Below are positions 1 to 6,796 of a stretch of DNA of 9,155 bases, piece after piece. The translations under genes were made by a program, and so were the position numbers. Below the pieces are notes generated by a model that saw only the letters and a program-made list of their open reading frames with translations, made no database searches and was not told the origin of the DNA. Each line of letters opens with the position of its first letter. Position 1 is the first letter of the stretch. Source of the stretch: Bacteriovoracaceae bacterium UBA2394 (GTDB taxonomy: Bacteria > Bdellovibrionota > UBA2394); NCBI GenBank assembly GCA_002343335.1, contig DDSI01000265.1, positions 3,343 through 12,497 of the forward strand. The letters are read 5' to 3'.

Positions 1-80
1 GTGTGAAGGTTTGGATCTTCCGTGGTGAAGTGCTTGAGAAGAATCCTCAAAAGACGGATGAGCCTGCGCTCGTCGCTTAA
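1..80 (+). CDS. rpsC: Small-subunit ribosomal protein S3, C-terminal end (partial)
   Basis: Only the last 25 codons are in the window; the frame starts at base 3 and ends at TAA 78–80. The visible peptide begins VKVWIFRGEVL, which matches the closing strand of the S3 C-terminal domain (GVKVWIFKGE in E. coli), followed by a short charged tail ending PALVA. S3 lies in the head of the 30S subunit at the mRNA entry site; the family role is known, but most of the domain cannot be inspected here. The tail is shorter than in E. coli. The next gene, rplP, follows after 20 nt, the usual S10-operon order, and this supports the call despite the short fragment. Confidence 0.93.
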   Translation, partial: VKVWIFRGEVLEKNPQKTDEPALVA

Positions 81-100
81 AGAACTGGAGTTGAAAGAAA

Positions 101-514
101 ATGTTGCAGCCAGCAAGACAGAAATGGCGAAAGCAAAGTAAAGGTCGAAACCGAGGTTCGGCCACGCGCGGACAATTCCTAAGTTTTGGAGACTTTGGAT
201 TGCAAGCTGTTGATCGCGGACGACTCACTGCCCGACAAATTGAAGCGGGTCGTATTAGTATTCAACGACACGCCAAGCGGGGTGGAAAACTTTGGATCCG
301 AGTTTTTCCAGATAAACCGGTTTCAAAGAAACCTCTGGAAGTTCGGATGGGTAAAGGAAAGGGCTCGCCAGAGTTTTGGGTAGCTATCATTAAGCCCGGA
401 CGAATCCTATATGAGATTGAAGGGATCACGGAACCGTTGGCGAAGGAAGCCCTGAAGTTAGCTGCTTCGAAGCTTCCTATTCCGACTCGATTTGTAGCGC
501 GACGCATGTTGTAA
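101..514 (+). CDS. rplP: Large-subunit ribosomal protein L16
   Basis: A 137-aa protein, the normal family length (136 in E. coli). It opens [19 protein letters not shown], the conserved basic start of L16, and carries [31 protein letters not shown] and the loop VRMGKGKG that reaches toward the peptidyl-transferase and A-site tRNA region of 23S rRNA. In E. coli the arginine of that loop is hydroxylated; it is present here, but modification cannot be read from DNA. A GGAG at 87–90 lies 10 nt before the ATG. The gene sits between rpsC and rpmC as in nearly all bacteria, with only 9 nt to rpmC. Nothing is missing or unusual. Confidence 0.98.
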   Translation: MLQPARQKWRKQSKGRNRGSATRGQFLSFGDFGLQAVDRGRLTARQIEAGRISIQRHAKRGGKLWIRVFPDKPVSKKPLEVRMGKGKGSPEFWVAIIKPGRILYEIEGITEPLAKEALKLAASKLPIPTRFVARRML

Positions 515-523
515 GGAGCAGTT

Positions 524-808
524 ATGGCTGAGACAGTGAAATATTCTGAGATGTCGGATGATGATTTAAAGAGTCGTCTCATTCAATTGAAGGACGAATT
601 TTATTCGGCTCGACAGAAGACTCGTATGGGGCAATTTAAAAAGTTCTCGGAGTTCAAGCGTCTTCGAAAGGACATCGCTCGTGCGAAGACTGTTTTGCGA
701 GCTCGTGAATTAGGAGCGGAAACTCCCAAGGCAAAGCCAGTGAAGGCACCTAAAGCTCCAAAGGCTGCGAAGACCGCAAAGAAGACGACCAAGAAGACTA
801 AGGACTGA
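524..808 (+). CDS. rpmC: Large-subunit ribosomal protein L29 with a Lys/Ala/Pro-rich C-terminal tail
   Basis: A 94-aa protein. Residues 1–64 are the normal two-helix L29 fold: EMSDDDLKSRLIQLKDEF, then FKRLRKDIARAKTVLRARE, the signature segment of the family. L29 sits near the polypeptide exit tunnel, where it contacts L23 and helps form the docking site for trigger factor and SRP (family knowledge). About 28 further residues form a low-complexity tail of lysine, alanine, proline and threonine (for example KAPKAPKAAKTAKK), whereas most L29 proteins end at 60–70 aa. The tail is in frame and reads straight to TGA, so it is not a sequencing error at the stop. A good AAGGAG at 513–518 overlaps the rplP stop and sits 5 nt before the ATG. 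Confidence 0.97.
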   Translation: MAETVKYSEMSDDDLKSRLIQLKDEFYSARQKTRMGQFKKFSEFKRLRKDIARAKTVLRARELGAETPKAKPVKAPKAPKAAKTAKKTTKKTKD

Positions 809-822
809 GACTGAGGAATTAT

Positions 823-1128
823 ATGGCGCAAGCGGAAAAGAAAATTGAAACAGGACAGCGACGACATATTGAAGCGGTTGTCATTTCTAACAAAATGAAC
901 AAAACCGTCGTCGTTGAAATGTCGACACTCATGAAGCATCCAAAATATGGAAAATATTTCCGAAAGTATAAAAAGCTGAAGGCTCATGATGAGAAGTCTG
1001 AGTGCAAAGTAGGCGACAAGGTGGAGATCATTGAGAGTCGACCGATTTCTAAAGAGAAGCGCTTTCGAGTCACTCGAATTGTGGAACGTTCGAGGCTGGG
1101 TGATTTGGCCTTGGCCGACGAAGTTTAG
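823..1128 (+). CDS. rpsQ: Small-subunit ribosomal protein S17
   Basis: A 101-aa OB-fold protein that binds 16S rRNA early in 30S assembly. The recognisable segments are VVISNKMNKTVVVEMSTLMKHPKYGKYFR at about residues 20–48, then HDEKSECKVGDKVEIIESRPISKEKRFRV, both standard S17 motifs (compare 'SDKMxKTVVV' and 'GDxVxIxExRPLSKxKxW'). Its first dozen residues and last dozen residues extend slightly beyond the 84-aa E. coli protein. GAGG at 813–816 lies 6 nt before the ATG. The gene is 14 nt after rpmC and 16 nt before rplN. In E. coli the S10 operon ends here and the spc promoter follows; this 16-nt gap is too small for that. Confidence 0.98.
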   Translation: MAQAEKKIETGQRRHIEAVVISNKMNKTVVVEMSTLMKHPKYGKYFRKYKKLKAHDEKSECKVGDKVEIIESRPISKEKRFRVTRIVERSRLGDLALADEV

Positions 1129-1144
1129 TTAGGACGGAATAGAT

Positions 1145-1513
1145 ATGGTTCGTACACAGACAAAATTGACGGTAGCAGACAATACGGGCGCGAAGCTTGT
1201 GGAGTGTATCAAGGTTATTGGTGGGACTCGTAAGCGATACGCGGATATTGGTGACACAATCATTGTAGCGGTGAAGGACGCCATTCCATTTGGGAAGGTG
1301 AAGAAGGGCGAAGTAAAGAAGGCGGTAGTTGTTCGCGTCGTGAAAGAATACATACGCACAGACGGAACCTATATTCGCTTTGATGACAATGCAGCTGTGT
1401 TGATCTCCAACGATCTCGAGCCGGTCGGAACTCGTATATTCGGTCCCGTAGCTCGCGAGCTTCGAGGTAAGAAATTTATGAAGATTTTGTCTTTAGCGCC
1501 GGAGGTTCTCTAA
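1145..1513 (+). CDS. rplN: Large-subunit ribosomal protein L14
   Basis: A 122-aa protein, exactly the usual length. It contains the family core [20 protein letters not shown], the strand [28 protein letters not shown], then [32 protein letters not shown] and the C-terminal [13 protein letters not shown]14 lies at the 30S–50S interface and forms bridges with 16S rRNA; it also contacts L19 and is the binding site of the silencing factor RsfS in other bacteria (family knowledge). It starts MVR rather than the commoner MIQ. AGGA at 1131–1134 is 10 nt upstream of the ATG. Only 2 nt separate its stop from rplX, whose GGAGG lies inside the last codons of rplN, so the two are likely translationally linked. 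Confidence 0.98.
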   Translation: MVRTQTKLTVADNTGAKLVECIKVIGGTRKRYADIGDTIIVAVKDAIPFGKVKKGEVKKAVVVRVVKEYIRTDGTYIRFDDNAAVLISNDLEPVGTRIFGPVARELRGKKFMKILSLAPEVL

Positions 1514-1515
1514 TC

Positions 1516-1842
1516 ATGGCTTTAGCAAAAATAAAGAAAGACGACGTCGTCTGTGTGATCGCGGGAAAGGACAAGGGTCGGTCCGGAAAAGTGCTCCGAG
1601 TTTTTCCAAAGGACTCCATGTGCTTGGTTGAGAAGATGAATCTCGTGAAGCGACATCAAAAGGCGAGACCCACCGGAGGCCCGGCGGGAATTGTGGAAAA
1701 ACCCATGAAACTAGCGCTCTGCAAGGTAGCTTTAGTCGATCCTAAGTCGAAGAAGCCCGCGCGAACATGTGCAGTTGTCAAAGGCGAAAAGAAAGTTCGA
1801 CAGTTCGTGAAATCTAAAGAGCTAGTGGATGCCACGAAATAA
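1516..1842 (+). CDS. rplX: Large-subunit ribosomal protein L24
   Basis: A 108-aa protein of normal length. A KOW motif occupies about residues 8–35 (DDVVCVIAGKDKGRSGKVLRV), followed by the L24-specific NLVKRHQKARPTGGPAGIVEKP and a C-terminal strand KVALVDPKSKKPAR. L24 is one of the two proteins that start 50S assembly by binding domain I of 23S rRNA, and it lies near the tunnel exit (family knowledge). The ribosome-binding site GGAGG (1501–1505) lies within the end of rplN, 10 nt upstream. rplE follows after 17 nt, matching the usual spc order. Confidence 0.98.
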   Translation: MALAKIKKDDVVCVIAGKDKGRSGKVLRVFPKDSMCLVEKMNLVKRHQKARPTGGPAGIVEKPMKLALCKVALVDPKSKKPARTCAVVKGEKKVRQFVKSKELVDATK

Positions 1843-1859
1843 ACGAGTGAAGGATCATT

Positions 1860-2531
1860 ATGACGACGGAAGAAAAAAATAAGAAGAAACCCGCATCGGC
1901 GCCTAAAGCTAAGGCGGCAAAAAAGGATGGAGACGTTCAGTCAACGGTTGAGGCTCAATATCCGCGCCTTCGGACGAAGTATAACGAGCAGATTTCTGCC
2001 GAAATGCGAAAAGACTTCTCCTACAAGAGTGTCATGCAAGTTCCTCGTTTGCAGAAAATTGTTATCAATGCTGGTTTAGGCAGTCGAAGCACTCAGAACA
2101 TCAAGGTTATCGATCAAGCCACGAAGGATATTGAAGCGATTACGGGTCAGAAAGCTGTAGTCACTAAATCCAAGGTGGCCATTTCGAATTTTAAATTGCG
2201 AGCGGGTCTTCCAATCGGCGTGATGGTGACCCTGCGCGGTAATCGCATGTACGAATTCTTGGATCGCCTCTTAAGTTTGGCACTGCCTCGGATTCGAGAT
2301 TTCCGAGGAATTTCTGAAAAGGGATTTGATGGCCGCGGGAATTATACGTTGGGCTTAAAGGAACAGCTGGTTTTTCCTGAAGTGACTTATGACACTTTGG
2401 ATTCTGGATTCGGAATGAACATTTCCTTTATTACTTCCGCCACCACGGACGACGAAGGACGGGCGTTATTAACTAAATTTGGTTTTCCATTCCGAAAGAA
2501 AACTCAAGGACAAGGTCAAAGAGCAGCCTAA
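1860..2531 (+). CDS. rplE: Large-subunit ribosomal protein L5 with an N-terminal extension
   Basis: A 223-aa protein against about 179 in most bacteria. The L5 domain begins near residue 36 (PRLRTKYNEQI) and continues with KSVMQVPRLQKIVINAGLG, AITGQKAVVTKSKVAISNFKLR, GVMVTLRGNRMYEFLDRL, RIRDFRGISEKGFDGRGNY and QLVFPEV, all standard. L5 binds 5S rRNA and makes a central-protuberance bridge to S13. The roughly 35 extra residues are rich in lysine, alanine, proline and glutamate (KNKKKPASAPKAKAAKK) and are probably disordered. AAGGA at 1850–1854 is 5 nt before this ATG, and no other ATG precedes the domain, so the long start is well supported. The C-terminus carries a short basic QGQGQRAA tail. 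Confidence 0.97.
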   Translation: MTTEEKNKKKPASAPKAKAAKKDGDVQSTVEAQYPRLRTKYNEQISAEMRKDFSYKSVMQVPRLQKIVINAGLGSRSTQNIKVIDQATKDIEAITGQKAVVTKSKVAISNFKLRAGLPIGVMVTLRGNRMYEFLDRLLSLALPRIRDFRGISEKGFDGRGNYTLGLKEQLVFPEVTYDTLDSGFGMNISFITSATTDDEGRALLTKFGFPFRKKTQGQGQRAA

Positions 2532-2547
2532 AAGGGCGGGATAAAAT

Positions 2548-2853
2548 ATGGCAAAGACGAGTTCGGTCGTTAAATATAACAAGAGCGTTAAACTGGTGAA
2601 GCGATACTCCGAGCTTCGAAAGAAGCTGAAGGAAATTATTCGCAATCCAAATACATCTCCTGAAGATCGCTTGGCGGCACAATGGAAGCTTGGACGAATT
2701 CCGAAGCGCGCGCTGCCGGTTCGATTGCGAACACGATGTGAATTAACGGGAAGAACTCGCGCGGTTTATAAAAAGTTCAAGTTGACCAGACATAAATTTC
2801 GAGAGCTCGCTCACCAAGGATTGTTGCCGGGCGTAGCGAAGGCAAGCTGGTAA
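2548..2853 (+). CDS. rpsN: Small-subunit ribosomal protein S14, long zinc-independent form
   Basis: A 101-aa protein, the length of the E. coli-type S14. It has the interior [65 protein letters not shown]. The last residues, PGVAKASW, are the hallmark end of S14. Only one cysteine is present, so the two CxxC pairs of the short zinc-ribbon S14 (about 61 aa) are absent. S14 assembles late into the 30S head next to S3 and S10. A purine-rich GGGCGGGA (2534–2541) lies upstream, a weak Shine–Dalgarno match. Seven of its thirteen arginines use CGA. Confidence 0.98.
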   Translation: MAKTSSVVKYNKSVKLVKRYSELRKKLKEIIRNPNTSPEDRLAAQWKLGRIPKRALPVRLRTRCELTGRTRAVYKKFKLTRHKFRELAHQGLLPGVAKASW

Positions 2854-2870
2854 TAAGGAGTAATGCTTTT

Positions 2871-3275
2871 ATGAGAACTGATCCAATTGGTGATTGTTTT
2901 TCTCGGATTAGAAATGGCGCAAAAGCTCGCATTGAGAATGTGGAGATCCCATATTCTCGAATGAAAGAGGAGCTCCTCAACCTTCTAAAGCGAGAAGGTT
3001 ATTTGACCCAGGTTGCCGTGGTTGAGAGTGGGGCCAAAAAATTAAAGACGCTGTCAGTACGAATTAAATACGCCGGCGAAGGTGGAAAGTCAGTTTTGGA
3101 ACAGATCCGCCGTATTTCGAAACCCGGCCATCGAGTGTATTCTCGAACGCCTCAAGGCTCGAAGGTGAGAGGCGGAATGGGTTTTCAAATTTTATCCACA
3201 TCAAAGGGAGTTCTTACGGACAAGCAAGCCGTTGATAAAAAAGTCGGCGGCGAACTCCTCGGTGAAGTTTATTAA
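2871..3275 (+). CDS. rpsH: Small-subunit ribosomal protein S8
   Basis: A 134-aa protein, within the normal range (130–135). It starts MRTDPIGDCFSRIRNG, carries VEIPYSRMKEELLNLLKREGYL, then RRISKPGHRVYSR and the RNA-binding STSKGVLTDKQAVDKKVGGELLGEV at the C-terminus. S8 is a primary binder of 16S rRNA helix 21 in the 30S platform. In E. coli it also represses the spc operon by binding the mRNA at the start of rplE; I could not identify a convincing copy of that site here. AAGGAG at 2855–2860 sits 10 nt before the chosen ATG. A closer ATG at 2863 opens a frame that stops after three codons, so 2871 is the start. Confidence 0.98.
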   Translation: MRTDPIGDCFSRIRNGAKARIENVEIPYSRMKEELLNLLKREGYLTQVAVVESGAKKLKTLSVRIKYAGEGGKSVLEQIRRISKPGHRVYSRTPQGSKVRGGMGFQILSTSKGVLTDKQAVDKKVGGELLGEVY

Positions 3276-3295
3276 CGAAGAGATTGAGGCTTATT

Positions 3296-3847
3296 ATGTC
3301 GCGACTAGGTAAAATTCCAATTAATTTGCCGAAGGGTGTAAAAATCACTACCGCCAATGGCGTGCTCTTGGTGGAAGGACCGAAGGGCAAGCTCACACGA
3401 CCCATGCAAGAGGGGATTTCTGTGACCGTTGAGGGCGAGAAGATTAAGGTCACTCGCGCAAATGATGAACGGCAGACCCGGGCTTCTCATGGACTCATTC
3501 GATCCACGCTCAATTCGATGGTGAAGGGTGTATCGGAAGGCTTTAATCGAACTTTAGTTTCGGTAGGCGTCGGATACCGTATGGCGGTTCAAGGAAACAA
3601 GTTGTCGATCAGCGCTGGTTTTTCTCATCCTGTCGTATTCGAGCTTCCAAAGGGAGTGACGGGCAAGGTGGATGATCAAACGAAACTCACATTAAGTGGG
3701 ATCGATAAAGAACAGTTGGGAACTGTGGCGGATAAGATTCGCGCTGTGCGACCTCCTGAGCCTTACAAGGGAAAGGGTATTCGATACGAAGGCGAACAAA
3801 TTCAACTCAAGGAAGGTAAGGCTGGAGCCGGGGGTAAGTCCGCATAA
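3296..3847 (+). CDS. rplF: Large-subunit ribosomal protein L6
   Basis: A 183-aa protein starting MSRLGKIPI, the conserved start of L6. An upstream in-frame TTG at 3284 would add four residues but overlaps the GAGG (3286–3289) that is 6 nt before the ATG, so the ATG is preferred. Two repeated L6 domains are visible: the first at about residues 9–80 (VEGPKGKLTRP), the second at about 90–165 (VGVGYRMAVQGNKLSISAGFSHPV, then VADKIRAVRPPEPYKGKGIRY, the family signature). L6 binds 23S rRNA beside the factor-binding centre and the sarcin–ricin loop. A short glycine/lysine-rich tail ends the protein. Six of its eleven arginines are CGA. Confidence 0.98.
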   Translation: MSRLGKIPINLPKGVKITTANGVLLVEGPKGKLTRPMQEGISVTVEGEKIKVTRANDERQTRASHGLIRSTLNSMVKGVSEGFNRTLVSVGVGYRMAVQGNKLSISAGFSHPVVFELPKGVTGKVDDQTKLTLSGIDKEQLGTVADKIRAVRPPEPYKGKGIRYEGEQIQLKEGKAGAGGKSA

Positions 3848-3863
3848 GCGTTTGAGGTGACAT

Positions 3864-4229
3864 ATGGGAATGGTTAAAAAGCAACTATCAAGATTGGCTC
3901 GTAAATCACGAATTCGGAAGGGACTCGAAGGGACCGCGGATTGTCCGCGCTTGTCCGTTTTTAAGTCGTCTCAATTTATCTATGCTCAAATAATAGATGA
4001 CTTGGGAAAGAAAACTTTGGTGGCCTGTTCGTCTGCTGAAAAAGATTTGAAATCCAAACTCACCAGCACGCGAAATTTAGAGGCAGCTCGAGAAGTTGGG
4101 AAACTGATTGCAGAACGAGCGAAGGGTCAGAAAATCAATTCGGTCGTCTTTGATCGTAATGGATATGTTTATCATGGCCGAGTTCAGGCATTAGCCGATG
4201 GTGCACGAGAAGCAGGACTAAAATTCTAG
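3864..4229 (+). CDS. rplR: Large-subunit ribosomal protein L18
   Basis: A 121-aa protein (typical 117–122). It has the basic N-terminal arm [15 protein letters not shown], then [19 protein letters not shown], the strand [14 protein letters not shown], the helix [16 protein letters not shown] and the closing [28 protein letters not shown], which is diagnostic. L18 binds 5S rRNA together with L5 and L25 in the central protuberance. GAGGTGA at 3854–3860 places the start at ATG 3864; a second in-frame ATG at 3870 would be further from this site than usual. rpsE follows after 9 nt. Confidence 0.98.
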   Translation: MGMVKKQLSRLARKSRIRKGLEGTADCPRLSVFKSSQFIYAQIIDDLGKKTLVACSSAEKDLKSKLTSTRNLEAAREVGKLIAERAKGQKINSVVFDRNGYVYHGRVQALADGAREAGLKF

Positions 4230-4238
4230 AGAGGTAAT

Positions 4239-4727
4239 ATGGCGGTATCGAGAGACATAGTGGCAAGCCTGGATCTGAAAGAAAGAATTGTAAACGTCGC
4301 GCGCGTTGCGAAAGTGGTTCGCGGAGGACGTCGATTTAGCTTCAGTGCATTGGTTGCCGTAGGTGACGAGAAAAATTTTGTAGGTTTCGGATTAGGAAAA
4401 GCAAACGAAGTCCCCGAGGCCATTGCAAAGGCTACTGAGCAAGCTAAGAAAAATATGGTTCAAGTTCCATTGTTGGGTACGACGATTCCTCACGAGGTGA
4501 TCGAAGTTTACGGAGCTGCTCAAATCATTTTGCGACCGGCCTCCGAAGGAACGGGTGTTATTGCAGGTGGTGCCACACGTGTGTTGTTAGAGTTAGCGGG
4601 CGTGAAGGATGTGTTATCTAAGTCTATTGGTACAACCAATCCTCATAATTTATCGAGAGCAACGTTGAATGCATTGTTGCAACTGAGAAATCCCGAAGAA
4701 CGAAAGCTGTTGTTGGCAAGAGAGTAG
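4239..4727 (+). CDS. rpsE: Small-subunit ribosomal protein S5
   Basis: A 162-aa protein, close to the family norm (about 166). The N-terminal double-stranded-RNA-binding-like domain carries [21 protein letters not shown] and [25 protein letters not shown]. The loop formed by KVVRGGRRF is where accuracy and spectinomycin-resistance changes map in E. coli. The C-terminal domain has [29 protein letters not shown] and [18 protein letters not shown] sequence (written here as [14 protein letters not shown]). S5 lines the mRNA entry channel with S3 and S4. GAGG (4231–4234) lies 4 nt before the ATG. No resistance change can be called without a close wild-type reference. Confidence 0.98.
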   Translation: MAVSRDIVASLDLKERIVNVARVAKVVRGGRRFSFSALVAVGDEKNFVGFGLGKANEVPEAIAKATEQAKKNMVQVPLLGTTIPHEVIEVYGAAQIILRPASEGTGVIAGGATRVLLELAGVKDVLSKSIGTTNPHNLSRATLNALLQLRNPEERKLLLARE

Positions 4728-4734
4728 GATCAGT

Positions 4735-4980
4735 ATGGCAAAGTCGATTTTGATTAAACAAACAAAGGGAACGGCCCAGACGCCAGCGAACCAAAAGACG
4801 ATTTTGAAATCGATTGGTCTGCGAGGGATTGGAACCTCGATCTATCGAAAGGACACGCGAGCTTTGCGGGGAATGCTGAATTGCGTGCGACATTTTATTG
4901 AAGCCTCCCAAGTAGAGTCTTCTCCTACGGCTCGACCAAAAAAGAAGGTGTCGGGCTCAACGGGCGTGAAGGTGAATTAA
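4735..4980 (+). CDS. rpmD: Large-subunit ribosomal protein L30 with a C-terminal extension
   Basis: An 81-aa protein; bacterial L30 is usually about 60 aa. Residues 1–59 follow the family: AKSILIKQTKGTAQTPANQKTILKSIGLRGIG, then RKDTRALRGMLNCVRHFIEA, equivalent to the 'HKDTPAIRGMINKVSHLV' of E. coli. The roughly 20 remaining residues (SSPTARPKKKVSGSTGVKVN) are a polar, basic tail with no recognised domain. L30 binds 23S rRNA on the 50S surface near 5S rRNA. AGGA at 4726–4729, overlapping the rpsE stop, lies 5 nt before the ATG. Bacterial L30 is not universally conserved, but its position between rpsE and rplO is the standard one. Confidence 0.96.
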   Translation: MAKSILIKQTKGTAQTPANQKTILKSIGLRGIGTSIYRKDTRALRGMLNCVRHFIEASQVESSPTARPKKKVSGSTGVKVN

Positions 4981-5008
4981 TTTATTTGTTCGAAGTGAAG
5001 GTGCATTT

Positions 5009-5467
5009 ATGTCGGCATTAGCAAAGCTCAGACCTCAAAAAGGTTCCAAAAAATCAATGAAGCGAATCGGTCGCGGGGATGGATCCGGTCACGGTGGGAC
5101 ATCTACCAAAGGTCACAAAGGACAATTGGCGAGAAGCTCTGCCCACGTTCCGAGAGGGTTTGAAGGCGGTCAAATGCCTTTACAACGTCGATCGCCAAAA
5201 TGGGGATTTACGAACGTTACGAAAATTTATTTCAACATCGTAAATTTGGATACGCTCTCTCAAGCCTATGAGGACGGTGAGCAAGTGAACAAAGCATCTC
5301 TGAAGGCTAAGGGTTTAATTCGCAAAACGGATTGGCCTGTGAAGGTTTTGGGTCGGGGAGCTTTGACGAAAGCTTTGAAGATCGAAGTGGATGCGGCCAC
5401 GGAAACGGCAAAAAAAGGCATCGAACAAGGCAAAGGAACTCTTAAGCTGATTGGAGCGGCTTCTTGA
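5009..5467 (+). CDS. rplO: Large-subunit ribosomal protein L15
   Basis: A 152-aa protein of normal length. The extended glycine-rich N-terminal arm, RIGRGDGSGHGGTSTKGHKGQ, threads into 23S rRNA, followed by the signature GFEGGQMPLQRRSPKWGF. The globular C-terminal half (VNLDTLSQAYEDGEQV onward) includes VKVLGRGALTKALKIEVDAAT, the usual L15 core strand. L15 is a late 50S assembly protein. AAGGTG at 4998–5003 lies 5 nt before the ATG. The 28-nt gap before it is the largest within the spc ribosomal-protein block. Its TGA stop overlaps a TTG start codon of secY, implying coupled translation if that start is used. Confidence 0.98.
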   Translation: MSALAKLRPQKGSKKSMKRIGRGDGSGHGGTSTKGHKGQLARSSAHVPRGFEGGQMPLQRRSPKWGFTNVTKIYFNIVNLDTLSQAYEDGEQVNKASLKAKGLIRKTDWPVKVLGRGALTKALKIEVDAATETAKKGIEQGKGTLKLIGAAS

Positions 5468-6792
5468 AAGACACAGAGGCGGGACAATTGATAAGCGCTT
5501 CAAAAGCGCCAGAACTTATTAAGAAACTTTGGATTACGGCAGGATTAATCGCCGTCTATCGATTAGGAGTCTTTGTTCCTACTCCGGGAGTGAATGCGCA
5601 GGAGCTTTCCAATTTTTTGACATCGGGCGCAAATATCTTCGGTTTATTTAATGCCTTTTCAGGTGGAGCCTTAGAGCGATTCTCGATCTTTGCTTTAGGC
5701 ATCATGCCCTATATCAGCAGCTCCATTATTTTTAGTTTGTTAACGGTCGTAAGTGAGCGACTATCCCAACTTCAGAAAGAAGGGGATCTTGGTCGAAAAA
5801 AAATCAACCAATACACTCGTTATGGCACGATCGTTCTCGCCTTTATTCAAGGTTGGGGAATAGCAACTTGGCTGGAAAGCAACCCGGGGGGACTTACCAT
5901 CGTCGAGAATCCAGGTCTTACCTTTAAGCTTCTCACCGTGCTTACACTAACGGCAGGTACATGCTTCATCATGTGGCTTGGCGAACAGATCACGCAGAGA
6001 GGAATTGGAAATGGTTCCTCCCTCATCATTTTTGCCAGCATCATTTCAGGATTCCCCCGTGCTGTTTATCAGCAATGGGAAGGCTTTCAGTCGGGAGATA
6101 TTTCGGGGCCCACGCTCTTCTCGTTGGCAGTTCTTTGTGTAGCGGCAATCGGGTTCATCGTCTTTTTTGAACGAGCCCTTCGAAAGATACCTATTCATCA
6201 TGCAAAGCGAGTGGTGGGCCGGAAGATGTACGGGGCATCGATGCAATTTCTGCCTCTGAAGATCAATATGGCCGGAGTCATCCCTCCGATTTTTGCATCT
6301 TCCATTTTGCTTTTTCCTGGGACGATCGCTCAATTTTTGAAGACACGATTTCCAGCGCTCTCCGATGTGGCGGTTTATCTTTCTCCGGGAACCTGGCCCT
6401 ACACCATTCTAGATATCGCCCTGATTGTGTTCTTTGCTTATTTTTACACGGCCATTCAATTCAATCCGGACGATGTGGCCGAGAATGTTAAGAAATCTGG
6501 TGGATTTGTTCCGGGTATACGTCCTGGAAAAAACACCGCGGAGTACATTGATCGCGTTTTAACGAGACTCACCACAGCGGGCGCTGTTTACATCGCCTTT
6601 GTCTGCGTCGCTCCATTTTTCTTTTTAAATAAATATCAGGTTTTCCTGGGAGGCACATCCTTACTGATCGTCGTTGGAGTCGCCATGAACTTTGCAGAGC
6701 AGATTCAGTCGCATCTCATGGCTCAGCAATACGAAGGCTTCTTGGGAGGACAATCGAAGCAACGCCGATTCCGCGGTCGCCAGGACGCATAA
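5464..6792 (+). CDS. secY: Protein translocase subunit SecY
   Basis: A 442-aa polytopic membrane protein, the pore of the Sec translocon with SecE and SecG. Ten hydrophobic segments can be placed at about residues 21–39, 74–96, 120–137, 152–172, 183–199, 216–237, 269–290, 311–332, 368–388 and 393–411. Hallmarks are the plug region around 58–70, ALGIMPYISSSII (TM2), ITQRGIGNGSSLIIF (TM5 entry), the IPI–H–A–KR stretch near 242–249, NMAGVIPPIFA (TM7) and the cytosolic GIRPGKNTAEYI, whose arginine (353) matches the conserved ribosome/SecA-contact residue. There is no ATG start: TTG 5464 (GGAG 7 nt upstream, overlapping the rplO stop) and in-frame TTG 5488 (GAGG 8 nt upstream) both fit. adk follows after 4 nt. 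Confidence 0.98.
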   Translation: MKDTEAGQLISASKAPELIKKLWITAGLIAVYRLGVFVPTPGVNAQELSNFLTSGANIFGLFNAFSGGALERFSIFALGIMPYISSSIIFSLLTVVSERLSQLQKEGDLGRKKINQYTRYGTIVLAFIQGWGIATWLESNPGGLTIVENPGLTFKLLTVLTLTAGTCFIMWLGEQITQRGIGNGSSLIIFASIISGFPRAVYQQWEGFQSGDISGPTLFSLAVLCVAAIGFIVFFERALRKIPIHHAKRVVGRKMYGASMQFLPLKINMAGVIPPIFASSILLFPGTIAQFLKTRFPALSDVAVYLSPGTWPYTILDIALIVFFAYFYTAIQFNPDDVAENVKKSGGFVPGIRPGKNTAEYIDRVLTRLTTAGAVYIAFVCVAPFFFLNKYQVFLGGTSLLIVVGVAMNFAEQIQSHLMAQQYEGFLGGQSKQRRFRGRQDA

Positions 6793-6796
6793 TTCG

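Noticed and set aside
1843..1900. S8-type autoregulatory site at the start of rplE, as in the E. coli spc operon
   Set aside because: I could not find a convincing helix-21-like bulged stem; the N-terminal extension also changes this region completely.
2863..2874. Three-codon frame (ATG CTT TTA TGA) ending on the rpsH start
   Set aside because: Only 2 nt from the Shine–Dalgarno, so poorly placed for initiation; most likely chance.
3284..3295. TTG start for rplF four codons upstream of the ATG
   Set aside because: It overlaps the Shine–Dalgarno sequence, and L6 normally starts MSR at the ATG at 3296.
6046..6333. Minus-strand open frame inside secY (95 aa)
   Set aside because: It is a composition shadow of a conserved membrane-protein gene, with no plausible domain or start signal. 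The same applies to the other antisense frames, such as 601–987 and 8879–9124.
6692..6796. 35-residue N-terminal extension of adenylate kinase
   Set aside because: It lies entirely within secY in another frame; the P-loop sits at its normal distance from ATG 6797.
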